The notes below the pieces were generated by a model. It saw nothing but the letters and a program-made list of their open reading frames with translations. It ran no database searches and had not been told where the DNA came from. From contig CALYPF010000011.1 of NCBI GenBank assembly GCA_945271245.1, positions 1 through 39,494 on the forward strand: a DNA stretch of 39,494 nucleotides, written 5' to 3'. The DNA comes from an uncultured Enterobacteriaceae bacterium (GTDB lineage: Bacteria > Pseudomonadota > Gammaproteobacteria > Enterobacterales > Enterobacteriaceae). The translations under genes were made by a program, and so were the position numbers. Shown piece by piece: positions 1 to 8,554 of the stretch (positions are counted from its first letter, which is position 1; each line of letters opens with the position of its first letter).

Positions 1-52
1 CTGGATCAGTTTTCAACCGCTGGGGTGGATCAGTTTTGCACCGTTGGTAACA
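1..52 (-). mobile_element. Terminus of an IS21-like insertion sequence, running off the left edge
   Basis: Positions 2-52 are the exact reverse complement of 39444-39494. Read from 52 outward the end begins TGTTACC and holds two imperfect copies of a motif of the form CGGT-(GC/TG)-AAAACTGATCCA. Multiple short repeats inside the ends and a TG/CA terminal dinucleotide are typical of the IS21 (istA/istB) family. No transposase sequence lies in the window, so the family call rests on the end structure alone. The element stops inside a lutA-like reading frame at about codon 20-21. Confidence 0.7.
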
Positions 53-114
53 TCGCGCGCCATACGCGATTTCAGAGCGTCACCAATACAGGTGACAAAG
101 AAATTAACATCCAC
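53..114 (-). pseudogene. lutA: 5' fragment of lutA/ykgE-like lactate utilisation gene, cut by the IS
   Basis: From a GTG at 112-114 the minus strand reads (M)DVNFFVTCIGDALKSRMAR, which I recognise as the N-terminus of the LutA/YkgE family, an iron-sulfur protein of the LutABC L-lactate oxidation complex. A GGAG ribosome-binding site lies about eight bases upstream. The frame runs into the IS end at 52/53, so only about 20 of the family's roughly 240 residues remain here. It starts 40 nt after the permease stop on the same strand, so permease and lutA probably form one operon. Whether the rest of lutA survives beyond the IS cannot be seen. Confidence 0.75.
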
Positions 115-154
115 GATATTTCTCCAGTAAAATCAGTGCAATATTCTTATAGTT

Positions 155-1708
155 TTAGGCGATTATCAGATACCAAATGAGGCCGACTTTCAGACCCAGA
201 ATCACGATATAAGCACAGCAGTATTTCATGGTGCCCGACATGATTTTGTCGCTCAGCCCCTCCATCCGCGCGGCAGATACCGCAATAGCAATACTTTGCG
301 GTGAGATCATTTTCCCGCCGGTGGCACCGGTGGTATTGGCCGCTGCCAGCCAGTTAGGATCAACGTGCAGTTTTTCAGCCGCCATTGCCTGCAGCTTACC
401 GAATAAGACATTTGAATTGGTGTCGCTGCCGGTAACAAACGTTCCCAGCGCGCCAATCACCGGGGCGATGAACAGATAGCCGCCGCCGGTGAGATTAACC
501 ATTGTCTGCGCCATCGCAGCGATAAGCCCGCTGATATCCATAACGGTCGCCATCGCGACAATAACCACGATGGCGACGATAGATTTTTGCAGTTGCTTCA
601 GCGTGGCGAAAAATACCAGGAACATGCTACCCGGCGAAGCGCCCTGAATCGCACCACCCAGCAGCGTTGCGATGATAATGAGCACGCCAGGCGTGGCTAT
701 CCAGTCGATTTTTAATAACAGATTGCCGCCGTCTGCCAGCGGAAACGCAAAGGCGCTGGAGAAGTGCGATAAATAGCTCTTCACCGCGGGGAAGAGCGGC
801 GAACACAGAATGATGAACAGGAAAATCAGCGCGTAAATAGCGCAGGCGCGGGCGATTTGCCCTGCGCTGTAACGATGCGTGAAGGTATCGGCCTGAACGG
901 CGATGCGCCAGCGTTCCTCCGTCGGTGCTTTACGGCGCTTCGCCAGTAACGCGACCAGTACCAGGCTTACCAGGCTTCCGGCAAATGCGGGAAGCTCGGC
1001 GCCAAGATGGGCGGCCACAATGTATTGCGGAATCAGCGTGGCTATACCGCAAAGCAGCGTCAGGCCAAATACGCCGCGTATTGCTTTCAGGCTGCCGCCT
1101 ACAATAGTGACAATGACAAATGGCAGTAGGATATTAAATAACGCGAGCTGAAGAATAATCGTGGCGCTCAGCGTCGTCACCGGCAGGTTAAGCTGCTCTG
1201 CCAGAATCGAGACCGGGATCCCGACTGCGCCGAAGGCAGTTGGCACCGTGTTCGCCACCAGCGAGGCAATCGCCGCTTTTAGCGGATCGAACCCTAGCGC
1301 GATAAGAATACCGATAGGGATGGCCACGGCGGTACCGTAGCCAGCGGCTGCTTCCAGAAAACCACCGAAGCACCAGGAAATTAGCAGTACCTGAATGCGT
1401 TTATCGTCGCTAATACCGGCCAAAATATCGCGCAGCACGTTCATGCTGCCGGTCTTCAGCATCAGGTTGTAGCTGTAAATCGCCCCAAGGATGACGATAA
1501 CAATCGGCCACAGACCTTTGCCGACACCATATCCAAGTGCAGATCCCAGTGTTAACAGTGGAGTATGCTGCATAAAGACGGCCACCAGCAGCGTCAGAAT
1601 CAGCGTGATAATAACGGCATAATGAATAGGGGTTTTGAGTTTTAAAATCAGGACAATCATTACAAACAGTGGGAAAACACCCATTAAAAATGTCAGGTAC
1701 TCCTGCAT
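155..1708 (-). CDS. lctP: L-lactate permease (LctP family)
   Basis: The product is 517 residues, almost entirely hydrophobic with about a dozen membrane segments. It matches the LctP lactate permease family (LldP/GlcA type), which imports lactate and glycolate by proton symport across the inner membrane. Recognisable family stretches are WCFGGFLEAAAGYGTAVAIP near residue 112-131 and the C-terminal segment GALGTFVTGSDTNSN followed by GATGGKMISPQSIAIA. It is shorter than E. coli LldP (551) but complete. A GGGGAG ribosome-binding site precedes the ATG. The next gene on the strand is a lutA-like gene, which supports a lactate rather than glycolate role. This gene is not at this site in E. coli K-12, where groESL lies nearby, so the junction differs from the reference order. 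Confidence 0.85.
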   Translation of the reverse strand: MQEYLTFLMGVFPLFVMIVLILKLKTPIHYAVIITLILTLLVAVFMQHTPLLTLGSALGYGVGKGLWPIVIVILGAIYSYNLMLKTGSMNVLRDILAGISDDKRIQVLLISWCFGGFLEAAAGYGTAVAIPIGILIALGFDPLKAAIASLVANTVPTAFGAVGIPVSILAEQLNLPVTTLSATIILQLALFNILLPFVIVTIVGGSLKAIRGVFGLTLLCGIATLIPQYIVAAHLGAELPAFAGSLVSLVLVALLAKRRKAPTEERWRIAVQADTFTHRYSAGQIARACAIYALIFLFIILCSPLFPAVKSYLSHFSSAFAFPLADGGNLLLKIDWIATPGVLIIIATLLGGAIQGASPGSMFLVFFATLKQLQKSIVAIVVIVAMATVMDISGLIAAMAQTMVNLTGGGYLFIAPVIGALGTFVTGSDTNSNVLFGKLQAMAAEKLHVDPNWLAAANTTGATGGKMISPQSIAIAVSAARMEGLSDKIMSGTMKYCCAYIVILGLKVGLIWYLIIA

Positions 1709-1847
1709 ACAACTCCCCGGCTAAATAGCGCTTATTAAAATATGTCATACAAAAGCGAATTTTTACACGGTTGTTTATTTTTTTTCAGGTAACTGAATCG
1801 TTTCTATGAAAAATAATTGCATAAAAGCAAATAATGTAACGTGAGGT

Positions 1848-1870
1848 GTTAAGTTGCAGAGAAGCTTAAC
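1848..1870. promoter_or_regulatory. Palindrome upstream of the lactate permease, possible operator
   Basis: GTTAAG and CTTAAC form a perfect 6-bp dyad separated by 11 bases. It sits about 140 bp upstream of the permease start in an AT-rich spacer. GntR/FadR-type lactate regulators (LldR) bind dyads near such operons, but this sequence is not their usual consensus, so the operator role is only a guess. Confidence 0.25.
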
Positions 1871-1895
1871 TTTCTGAAGGGTAAGGTATTTAAAG

Positions 1896-1917
1896 GCCAG
1901 CCCGACGGCTGGCTCTT
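1896..1917 (-). terminator. Probable terminator of epmB
   Basis: Just after the epmB stop the minus strand forms the stem GCCAGCC-gtcg-GGCTGGC followed by CTTT. The same hairpin read on the plus strand is followed by TCTTTT, so it may act in both directions between the lactate operon and epmB. Confidence 0.6.
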
Positions 1918-2940
1918 TTAGATGAGATATAAATCGAGCGGCGTTTTACTGGGTTTTCCGCCGGTTTCTCGCGCCAGTGTAGGCACTAGATAACCGGAAA
2001 CCAGCGGGAGTAATTCGCTAACCAGGCGGCGAGCCTCATCGTCACTAACCAGAAAATGGCCCGCACCCTGCACTTTATCCAGCACGTGTAAATAATAGGG
2101 CAGTACACCTGCCTCAAACAGCGCGTTACTTAACGCAGCCAGCGTTTGTGCGCTATCGTTCACGCCGCGCAGTAATACACTCTGGTTAAGTAACGTTACG
2201 CCAGCCTGTTTCAGGTGCGCCATCGCCTCACGAAACGCATTATCGATTTCGTTGGCATGATTACAATGGGTGACCAGCAAGACTTGCAGCCGGGATGCGC
2301 TAAGCCGCTGTACCAGCGCTGAGGTGATCCGGGCTGGAATAACCACCGGCAGCCTGCTGTGGATCCGCAGTCGTTTTAGATGGGGGATAGTCTCCAGTTT
2401 TTCGATAAGCCACGACAGCTCACTATCTTTTGCCATCAGCGGATCTCCGCCGGAAAAGATTATTTCGTCCAGCTCGGGATGGGCGGTGATATACTCCAGC
2501 GCTGCCTGCCAGTTGCGCCTGTTGCCCTGATTGTCCGCATAGGGAAAATGGCGACGGAAGCAATAGCGACAATTAACCGCACAGCCTCCTTTTACCAGCA
2601 GCAGCGCGCGATTGCGGTATTTATGCAGTAATCCGGGGACAACGCTCTGCTGCTCTTCCAGCGGATCGACGCTGAAACCCGGCGTTTGAATAAACTCCTG
2701 CTGTGAAGTAAGTACCTGACGCAGCAGTGGATCGTCAGGATTACCCGGCTCCATGCGCGCAGCAAAGGCGCGCGGAACGCGCAGCGGAAATAGGCGCCGG
2801 GCGTCATATCCGGCTAATAGCCGCGTATCCGGGTCTATATTGAGTAGATGCAGCAGTTCAGCGGGATCGGTGATGACATCGGCAAGTTGCGATAACCAAT
2901 CTTCTCTGGAGGGGGCGTTTAGGGTTACAATGTGTGCCAT
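1918..2940 (-). CDS. epmB: EF-P-(R)-beta-lysine synthase, lysine 2,3-aminomutase EpmB
   Basis: This 340-residue radical-SAM protein converts (S)-alpha-lysine to (R)-beta-lysine, the group that EpmA attaches to elongation factor P. The radical-SAM cluster motif CxxxCxxC is visible as C120, C124 and C127 in GGCAVNCRYCFRRHFPY. The downstream motif FSGGDPLM is also typical of lysine aminomutases. Length is close to the E. coli protein (342). It is divergent from efp with a 42-bp spacer, the usual arrangement, so enzyme and target are adjacent. The start is the MAHIVTLN methionine, matching the family N-terminus. The ribosome-binding site is weak. Confidence 0.95.
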   Translation of the reverse strand: MAHIVTLNAPSREDWLSQLADVITDPAELLHLLNIDPDTRLLAGYDARRLFPLRVPRAFAARMEPGNPDDPLLRQVLTSQQEFIQTPGFSVDPLEEQQSVVPGLLHKYRNRALLLVKGGCAVNCRYCFRRHFPYADNQGNRRNWQAALEYITAHPELDEIIFSGGDPLMAKDSELSWLIEKLETIPHLKRLRIHSRLPVVIPARITSALVQRLSASRLQVLLVTHCNHANEIDNAFREAMAHLKQAGVTLLNQSVLLRGVNDSAQTLAALSNALFEAGVLPYYLHVLDKVQGAGHFLVSDDEARRLVSELLPLVSGYLVPTLARETGGKPSKTPLDLYLI

Positions 2941-2982
2941 TTTTTTGGCTAAGCTACCAGTTAACTATTTTTAGAGGGCCTT

Positions 2983-3549
2983 ATGGCAACGTATTCTAGC
3001 AACGATTTTCGTTCCGGTCTTAAAATCATGTTGGACGGCGAACCTTACGCGGTGGAGTCCAGCGAATTCGTTAAACCAGGTAAAGGCCAGGCGTTTGCGC
3101 GCGTAAAACTGCGCCGTCTGCTGACCGGCTCTCGTCTTGAAAAAACCTTTAAATCCACCGATACCGCAGAGGGTGCGGACGTCATGGATGTTAACCTGAC
3201 GTATCTGTATAACGACGGTGAATTCTGGCATTTCATGAATAATGAAACCTTCGAACAGCTTGCCGCCGATGAGAAAGCCGTGGGTGAAAACGCGAAATGG
3301 CTGCTCGACCAGGCTGAATGCGTTGTGACGCTGTGGAACGGCAATCCAATTTCAGTAACTCCGCCGAACTTTGTAGAGCTGGAAGTGGTTGATACCGATC
3401 CGGGTCTGAAAGGTGATACCGCAGGTACCGGCGGTAAACCCGCTACTCTCAGTTCTGGTGCCGTGGTTAAAGTACCGCTGTTTGTACAGATTGGTGAAGT
3501 CATTAAAGTTGATACCCGCTCTGGCGAATACGTCTCCCGCGTGAAATAA
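2983..3549 (+). CDS. efp: Elongation factor P
   Basis: The 188-residue protein binds between the P and E sites of the ribosome and relieves stalling at polyproline stretches. The modification loop [12 protein letters not shown] places the acceptor lysine at residue 34, the site that EpmA beta-lysylates in enterobacteria. Three beta-barrel domains (KOW-like N-terminal, central OB, C-terminal OB) fit the length exactly. The C-terminus [12 protein letters not shown] is family-typical. A GAGGG stretch precedes the ATG. All partners needed for modification (epmB, epmA) lie in this window. Confidence 0.97.
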   Translation: MATYSSNDFRSGLKIMLDGEPYAVESSEFVKPGKGQAFARVKLRRLLTGSRLEKTFKSTDTAEGADVMDVNLTYLYNDGEFWHFMNNETFEQLAADEKAVGENAKWLLDQAECVVTLWNGNPISVTPPNFVELEVVDTDPGLKGDTAGTGGKPATLSSGAVVKVPLFVQIGEVIKVDTRSGEYVSRVK

Positions 3550-3979
3550 GCCCTCCACGCATTTGCGGCGTGGCGCGTCCACGCCGTAGACTCATATATA
3601 CTCCCGCCCGGCTTCTTTACCCCTTAACTCAATTCTACTTTTTATGATCTACAAAGCCAGGCTGTTTTGCTCCTGCGGTGATATCGGGCGGTGCCCGGAA
3701 ACCTTATTAACGATAAGAATATTTCGCGCGCCTGCGCACCCTGTAAAGGCAAACGGCGTTTAACGGTACAGACTGGGAGCGGACGTTTAGCCCTGGAAGG
3801 ACGCAGTTGGCGTACTTTCCTCCCACATTTGATAAACCTGGCTATGCTTTTAGTGGGTTAACCCCACCATTATTGATAACTCAACCTTCGCTCATTCACG
3901 CGGCGATCGATATGTGGCCCAGTGTGGGCTGAAAAAGCGACTGTCGACAGAAAATGACGGAGATAAAAAGGAAATCACT
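3550..3979. other. efp-ecnB spacer; no ecnA seen
   Basis: These 430 bases hold the hairpin after efp and the upstream region of ecnB. In E. coli the antitoxin-like entericidin gene ecnA lies here. I find no reading frame with a lipoprotein signal and the CNTARGFGED motif of EcnA. No other gene is supported. A short dyad GTGGG-ttaac-CCCAC lies near 3853. Confidence 0.6.
3566..3586 (+). terminator. Hairpin after efp
   Basis: CGGCGTGG-cgcgt-CCACGCCG is a perfect 8-bp stem 17 bases after the efp stop. No T-run follows, so it may be a weak terminator or a 3'-end stabiliser. Confidence 0.5.
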
Positions 3980-4126
3980 ATGATTAAGAAAACCGTAGCA
4001 GCCCTGTTTTCCGTTTTGCTTTTATCTTCTTTATTGAGCGCATGCAATACCACGCGCGGCGTGGGTGAAGACATCCAGGCCGGCGGCTCGGCTATTTCTG
4101 GCGCTGCCAATCACGATCAGCAATAA
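3980..4126 (+). CDS. ecnB: Entericidin B, bacteriolytic small lipoprotein
   Basis: The 48-residue protein has a lipoprotein signal ending in LSAC, with the acylated cysteine at residue 23. It is followed by [21 protein letters not shown], which is nearly the E. coli EcnB mature region. Entericidin B is an outer- or inner-membrane lipoprotein linked to stationary-phase lysis and controlled by RpoS and EnvZ/OmpR in E. coli. AAAGGA sits eight bases before the ATG, which favours this start over the upstream in-frame methionine at 3914. Its usual antidote partner ecnA is not visible upstream. Confidence 0.93.
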   Translation: MIKKTVAALFSVLLLSSLLSACNTTRGVGEDIQAGGSAISGAANHDQQ

Positions 4127-4137
4127 CTGTTTAAGTG

Positions 4138-4176
4138 AGTAGCGGCGCCTGGCCGTGCCGCTACTCTCCCGTTTTA
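4138..4176 (+). terminator. Terminator of ecnB
   Basis: AGTAGCGGC at 4138-4146 pairs with GCCGCTACT at 4157-4165, and CTCCCGTTTT follows. It lies 11 bases after the ecnB stop. Confidence 0.65.
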
Positions 4177-4242
4177 AGGTAGTGTGAATAAAAAGGTTGC
4201 AAATCATTATCATTGCTGCAGACTTAGCGCTTATCTTTAAGC

Positions 4243-4287
4243 CTTGTAGGACGACCTACAAGCGCGTCTAATTTCGGGGACGACCCC
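4243..4287 (+). promoter_or_regulatory. Guanidine-II riboswitch (mini-ykkC)
   Basis: Two hairpins carry the diagnostic ACGA loop. The first is CTTGTAGG-ACGA-CCTACAAG (4243-4262) and the second is GGGG-ACGA-CCCC (4276-4287). This tandem ACGR-loop architecture is the guanidine-II class, in which free guanidinium bridges the two loops and exposes the ribosome-binding site of the next gene. The second hairpin ends about 20 bases before the GTG of the guanidinium exporter, with AGGGA between them, which fits translational control. Confidence 0.93.
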
Positions 4288-4307
4288 AGTCGTATAGGGA
4301 AACTCCT

Positions 4308-4625
4308 GTGTCCTGGATTGTATTAGTTATTGCGGGCCTTCTTGAAGTTGTCTGGGCCGTTGGTCTGAAATATACCCATGGTTTTAGCCGCCTTACGCCG
4401 AGTCTTATTACCGTATCGGCGATGGTCGCCAGCATGGGGCTGCTGGCATGGGCGATGAAAACGCTGCCAGTAGGGACTGCGTATGCGGTATGGACCGGTA
4501 TCGGCGCGGTTGGCGCGGCGATTACCGGCATTGTATTGCTTGGCGAATCGGCTAACCCGATGCGTATCTTCTGCCTGTGCCTAATTGCGGCTGGTATTAT
4601 TGGCCTGAAGTTTAGCGCCCATTAA
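4308..4625 (+). CDS. gdx: Guanidinium exporter, SMR family (Gdx/SugE)
   Basis: The 105-residue protein has four membrane helices and works as an antiparallel dimer that exchanges guanidinium for protons. The conserved substrate-binding glutamate is E13 in [19 protein letters not shown]. The signature [25 protein letters not shown] is intact. The start is GTG (4308-4310), set by identity with the E. coli N-terminus MSWI. A guanidine-II riboswitch upstream confirms the substrate. The last 14 bases overlap the convergent blc gene. The C-terminal helix differs somewhat from E. coli. Confidence 0.96.
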   Translation: MSWIVLVIAGLLEVVWAVGLKYTHGFSRLTPSLITVSAMVASMGLLAWAMKTLPVGTAYAVWTGIGAVGAAITGIVLLGESANPMRIFCLCLIAAGIIGLKFSAH

Positions 4626-5166
4626 GTCGGCGCAGATTATCCGCCTGGTCGACCCAAATGAGCCGCTGCACCGGAAACCCTGCGGCGGCGGCTTGTTTTA
4701 ACCACGCCTGCTTAACCGACTCCGGCAGCGTCGGCTGGCGCGACAGCAGCCACAGATAATCGCGATTAGGCCCGCAAACCAGCGCGTGTCGATACTCCTC
4801 ATCCAGCGCAATAATGTTATACCCGCCGTAAAATGGGCCAAAGAAAGAGACTTTCAGTGCGGCCTGCTGCGGGCTGCCGGTAAATCGCGCCACGCCATTA
4901 CTGGCTTTCCAGCGTCCCGATGCTTTATCCTGGCCCCGGTTGGTAACGCTTATCGCGCCATCCTTACGCATACCATATTCAGCGGTGACATTTATCAGGC
5001 CGCGCTCAAACCGATTATCCAGCCGCGCAATTTCATACCATACCCCGGTATAGCGGGCCGCATTGAAATTATTCACGACTTTCACGCCCTCGGGCGGGCG
5101 AGGAGTATTGCAGGCAACCAGCAGGCACGCGGTTGCGGTAATCAATGTTAGAGGCCACAGGCGCAT
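4612..5166 (-). CDS. blc: Outer membrane lipocalin Blc
   Basis: The 184-residue protein has a lipoprotein signal with lipobox LLVAC, giving an acylated Cys19, and sorts to the outer membrane. The lipocalin motif appears as [19 protein letters not shown]. The second family block is [20 protein letters not shown], followed by [19 protein letters not shown]. Blc binds lysophospholipids and is induced in stationary phase in E. coli. The C-terminal end (about the last 12 residues) is longer and unlike the E. coli protein of 177. It lies directly downstream of frdD with no ampC between them, as in Salmonella. Confidence 0.93.
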   Translation of the reverse strand: MRLWPLTLITATACLLVACNTPRPPEGVKVVNNFNAARYTGVWYEIARLDNRFERGLINVTAEYGMRKDGAISVTNRGQDKASGRWKASNGVARFTGSPQQAALKVSFFGPFYGGYNIIALDEEYRHALVCGPNRDYLWLLSRQPTLPESVKQAWLKQAAAAGFPVQRLIWVDQADNLRRLNGR

Positions 5167-5228
5167 GAACGCTCCTGATAAAAAGAGAAGGTGATAAAGA
5201 GTGTAGCGTAACGGCAGAGAACGGAGGC

Positions 5229-5252
5229 GTGCGGGCCCGCACGGGCCCGCGA
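5229..5252. terminator. GC-rich palindrome between frdD and blc
   Basis: GCGGGCCCG and CGGGCCCGC (5231-5239 and 5242-5250) form a near-loopless dyad. The left half is also a palindrome by itself (GTGCGGGCCCGCAC). It starts within ten bases of the frdD stop. No T-run follows on the minus strand, so it may stabilise the frd mRNA end or terminate only in part. Confidence 0.4.
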
Positions 5253-5259
5253 AAAACGG

Positions 5260-5619
5260 CTAGAGGGTAATTACGCCGATAAGCGTGATAATAGTGAGAA
5301 TGGCGGCCAGGCCGTAAAAAAACCATTTGCCAGAAGGCACGTGAATTTTAAGATCGTGCATCCCGTGATGCAGCCTGTGCAGATTGCACCACAGAGGCAG
5401 AACAATCATTACGAACAAAAATAGCCGCCCGATGAAGCTCTGGCAGAACGTCAGGATGCGCTCATAGCTTAGCGCGTCGCCGGGATATAGCCCCAGCGGC
5501 AGCATTAGCCCCACCAGCAAGACAACCACAGGTGCGACAATGGCGCTCCACATACCGCCTGCGCCAAAAAGCCCCCAGAAAATAGGCTCATCAGAACGCA
5601 CGGGATTTGGATTTATCAT
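5260..5619 (-). CDS. frdD: Fumarate reductase membrane anchor subunit D
   Basis: The 119-residue subunit has three membrane helices and, with FrdC, anchors the FrdAB catalytic dimer and forms the menaquinol sites. The start [26 protein letters not shown] matches E. coli FrdD, so the longer in-frame opening to 5688 is rejected. It follows frdC by 14 bases. GGAG sits before the ATG. Last gene of the frdABCD operon. Confidence 0.96.
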   Translation of the reverse strand: MINPNPVRSDEPIFWGLFGAGGMWSAIVAPVVVLLVGLMLPLGLYPGDALSYERILTFCQSFIGRLFLFVMIVLPLWCNLHRLHHGMHDLKIHVPSGKWFFYGLAAILTIITLIGVITL

Positions 5620-5633
5620 AGACTCACTCCTTA

Positions 5634-6026
5634 TCAAAAGAGGGCGATGCAAAAGATAGCAATCGTGACCAAAGCGGTGACGATCCACAGGCCTTTAATC
5701 ACAGGCTCCGGCCCCATTTTTTCGTCTTTTACAATAATATTTGCCGCTTTTGGCGCAAGTTCGAACCAGGTCTTGGTATGCAATATCGCTGCCGCCAGCG
5801 CAATAATATTTAAAATAATCACGATGGGATTTTGTAAAAAACCGACAAAGTTTGCCCAAGACTCTGGGCCATGCTTCAGTGAAAATAGCCCGCATAGTAG
5901 CAACAGGCTGAACCAGACGCCGGGGACGGCGGTGCCTTCACGCAGCATATAAAAGCGATAAAAGCCGAGTTTTTGCCACCAGTTTGACGGCATTGGGCGG
6001 ACATACGGTTTACGTTTTGTCGTCAT
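5634..6026 (-). CDS. frdC: Fumarate reductase membrane anchor subunit C
   Basis: The 130-residue subunit has three membrane helices and matches FrdC (131 in E. coli), beginning [33 protein letters not shown] in abbreviated comparison. E29 in LREGTAVP corresponds to the conserved glutamate implicated in quinol chemistry. It starts 10 bases after frdB. Part of the anaerobic respiratory complex that passes electrons from menaquinol to fumarate. Confidence 0.96.
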   Translation of the reverse strand: MTTKRKPYVRPMPSNWWQKLGFYRFYMLREGTAVPGVWFSLLLLCGLFSLKHGPESWANFVGFLQNPIVIILNIIALAAAILHTKTWFELAPKAANIIVKDEKMGPEPVIKGLWIVTALVTIAIFCIALF

Positions 6027-6036
6027 GCTGCACTCC

Positions 6037-6771
6037 TTAGCGTGGTTTTAGCGTGGCGATAAGAAAGTCCTTCGCACTTTCAACTTTGCCCTGCTGGATT
6101 GCCGCCGCCGGGTCGACGTGTTTAGGGCAAACCTGTGAGCAAAAGCCGACAAAAGTACAGCTCCAGACGCCATTCTGCGCGTTAAGCTGCGGCATGCGCT
6201 CCCGTTTACCGCGATCCCGGTTATCGAGGTTATAGCGATGCGCCAGCGTAATCGCTGCCGGGCCAATAAACTCGGGGTTTAGCCCAAACTGCGGGCAGGC
6301 GGCATAGCACAGGCCGCAGTTGATACAGCCGGAAAATTGATGATACTTCGCCATTTGCGCGGGCGTTTGCACATTGGGGCCCTGTTCGGGCGTGCGTGGG
6401 TTACCGATAATATACGGTTTGATAGCTTCCAGGCTCTCAATAAAGTGCGTCATATCGACAACCAGGTCGCGCTCAATGGGGAAGTTTGCCAGCGCTTCGA
6501 CTTTCATCCCGTTGGTATACTCGCGCAGGAAGGTTTTACACGCCAGTTTGGGGACGCCGTTCACCATCATGCCACAGGAGCCGCAAATCGCCATCCGGCA
6601 AGACCAGCGATAGCTTAAATCCGGGGCCAATTCATCTTTGATATAACCGAGAGCATCCAGCAGCGAGGTTTGCTCATCGTAAGGAACCGGATAAAATACG
6701 CTGCGCGGCGCGCTGTCCGTTTCCGGGTTGTAGCGTACGATCTCGACGTTGAGGGTAAGCATCTCAGCCAT
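6037..6771 (-). CDS. frdB: Fumarate reductase iron-sulfur subunit B
   Basis: The 244-residue protein carries three clusters. The [2Fe-2S] ligands are C58, C63, C66 and C78 in [33 protein letters not shown] supplies the [4Fe-4S] cluster, and [12 protein letters not shown] supplies the [3Fe-4S] cluster. Electrons pass along these from menaquinol to the flavin in FrdA. The start [10 protein letters not shown] matches the family, so the upstream opening to 6885 is rejected. It overlaps the frdA stop by eight bases, which suggests translational coupling. Confidence 0.97.
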   Translation of the reverse strand: MAEMLTLNVEIVRYNPETDSAPRSVFYPVPYDEQTSLLDALGYIKDELAPDLSYRWSCRMAICGSCGMMVNGVPKLACKTFLREYTNGMKVEALANFPIERDLVVDMTHFIESLEAIKPYIIGNPRTPEQGPNVQTPAQMAKYHQFSGCINCGLCYAACPQFGLNPEFIGPAAITLAHRYNLDNRDRGKRERMPQLNAQNGVWSCTFVGFCSQVCPKHVDPAAAIQQGKVESAKDFLIATLKPR

Positions 6772-8554
6772 GAGCCGTCTCCTTGTTCTCGGCGGCATCC
6801 GCCTCGGCGCCGTAAACGCGCTTAGCCGGCGGCAATTTAGTAATATTGACGTCGGTATATTCCAGACGCGTGGTGCCGCCCGCATCGCGGAATGCCAGCG
6901 TATGTTTTAAATAGTTAACGTCGTCTCGTTCGGTACAGCCTTCATCCAGGCGCTGATGCGCGCCGCGCGACTCTTTACGCGCCATCGCCGAATGCGCCAT
7001 GCACTCAGCAACGTTCAGGCCATGGCCAAGTTCCAGCGTATAAAGCAGGTCGGTATTAAATACGCTGGAAGTATCAGAAACCCGCACCCGCTTAAAACGC
7101 TCCTGCAGTTCGGCCAGTTTATCGATAGTTTTCTGCATCAGTTCTGGCGTGCGATAAATGCCGCAGCCTTCTTCCATCGACATGCCCATTTCATCGCGGA
7201 TCTTCGCCCAGCTTTCGTTGCCTTCCTGATTAGCCAGCGCTTTCAGACGATGTTCGATATCGTCCGCCTGGGCATTCAGCGCGCCGTCGCTAACAGCACC
7301 TGCCGTTGCCGCGCGTTCAATGGCCTGCTCTCCGGCCAAACGCCCGAATACCACCAGTTCGGCCAGCGAATTAGAACCAAGGCGGTTAGCGCCGTGCAGG
7401 CCGACAGAGGAACATTCGCCGACGGCAAACAGCCCCCGTATGCGGGTTTCGCAGTCAGGCGCAGTTTCGATGCCACCCATGGTGTAATGTGCGGTAGGGC
7501 GTACTGGAATCGGTTCTTTAACCGGATCGACGCCGACATAAGCCTTCGCCAGTTCGCAAATGAATGGCAGGCGTTCCAGCAGCTTTTTCTCGCCGAGATG
7601 GCGTAAATCCAGATACACCACGTCGCCGCGCGGGGTCGCTACCGTATTCCCCTTGCGCCATTCATGCCAGAAAGCCTGGGAAACTTTGTCGCGCGGGCCC
7701 AGCTCCATATATTTGTTTTTCGGCTCGCCCAGCGGAGTTTCCGGGCCCATGCCGTAATCCTGCAAATAGCGATAGCCATTTTTATTCACCAGAATGCCGC
7801 CTTCGCCGCGGCAGCCTTCTGTCATCAGAATGCCGGAGCCGGGCAGGCCGGTCGGATGATACTGAACAAACTCCATATCACGCAGAGGAACGCCGTGGCT
7901 CAGCGCCATCCCCATGCCGTCACCGGTCACGATGCCGCCGTTGGTGTTATAGCGGTATACGCGCCCCGCACCGCCCGTGGCCAGCACCACCGCATTAGCG
8001 CGAATTTGCACTAATTGCCCTTCCATCATATTCATGGCGACCAGGCCGCATGCGCGACCGTCGTCCACCAGCAAATCGAGCACGAAGTGCTCGTCAAAGC
8101 GCTGAATTTGCGGAAACTGCAGGGAAGTCTGGAACAGGGTATGCAGCATATGAAAGCCGGTCTTATCGGCGGCGAACCACGTGCGCTCGATTTTCATGCC
8201 GCCGAAGCGGCGCACGTTAACGGAACCGTCCGGGCGGCGGCTCCAGGGGCAGCCCCATTGTTCAAGCCGGGTCATCTCTTGCGGGCAGTGGTGAACGAAA
8301 TAGTCGACGACATCCTGTTCGCACAGCCAGTCGCCGCCTGCCACGGTATCGTTAAAATGATAATCGAAACTATCGTGATCCTGAGTGACGGCGGCGGAGC
8401 CTCCTTCTGCGGCGACCGTATGGCTGCGCATCGGATAGACTTTTGAGATTAAAGCGATTTTTGCCTGCGGGTTGGCCTGCGCTGCCGCAATGGCTGTGCG
8501 TAGGCCTGCGCCTCCGGCGCCTATGATGGCGAGATCGGCTTGAAAGGTATGCAC
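6764..8554 (-). CDS. frdA: Fumarate reductase flavoprotein subunit A
   Basis: The 596-residue catalytic subunit reduces fumarate to succinate in anaerobic respiration. GAGGAG at residues 12-17 binds the FAD dinucleotide. H45 in [15 protein letters not shown] is the histidine that holds FAD covalently. The active-site stretch HYTMGGIE and the capping-domain motif [24 protein letters not shown] are intact. It is six residues shorter than E. coli FrdA, the difference lying in the variable tail. First gene of frdABCD, divergent from epmA. Confidence 0.97.
   Translation of the reverse strand: MHTFQADLAIIGAGGAGLRTAIAAAQANPQAKIALISKVYPMRSHTVAAEGGSAAVTQDHDSFDYHFNDTVAGGDWLCEQDVVDYFVHHCPQEMTRLEQWGCPWSRRPDGSVNVRRFGGMKIERTWFAADKTGFHMLHTLFQTSLQFPQIQRFDEHFVLDLLVDDGRACGLVAMNMMEGQLVQIRANAVVLATGGAGRVYRYNTNGGIVTGDGMGMALSHGVPLRDMEFVQYHPTGLPGSGILMTEGCRGEGGILVNKNGYRYLQDYGMGPETPLGEPKNKYMELGPRDKVSQAFWHEWRKGNTVATPRGDVVYLDLRHLGEKKLLERLPFICELAKAYVGVDPVKEPIPVRPTAHYTMGGIETAPDCETRIRGLFAVGECSSVGLHGANRLGSNSLAELVVFGRLAGEQAIERAATAGAVSDGALNAQADDIEHRLKALANQEGNESWAKIRDEMGMSMEEGCGIYRTPELMQKTIDKLAELQERFKRVRVSDTSSVFNTDLLYTLELGHGLNVAECMAHSAMARKESRGAHQRLDEGCTERDDVNYLKHTLAFRDAGGTTRLEYTDVNITKLPPAKRVYGAEADAAENKETAHG

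Noticed and set aside
6956-8446. Several long plus-strand open frames opposite frdA
   Set aside because: All are antisense to a fully conserved flavoprotein gene and show no recognisable domains.
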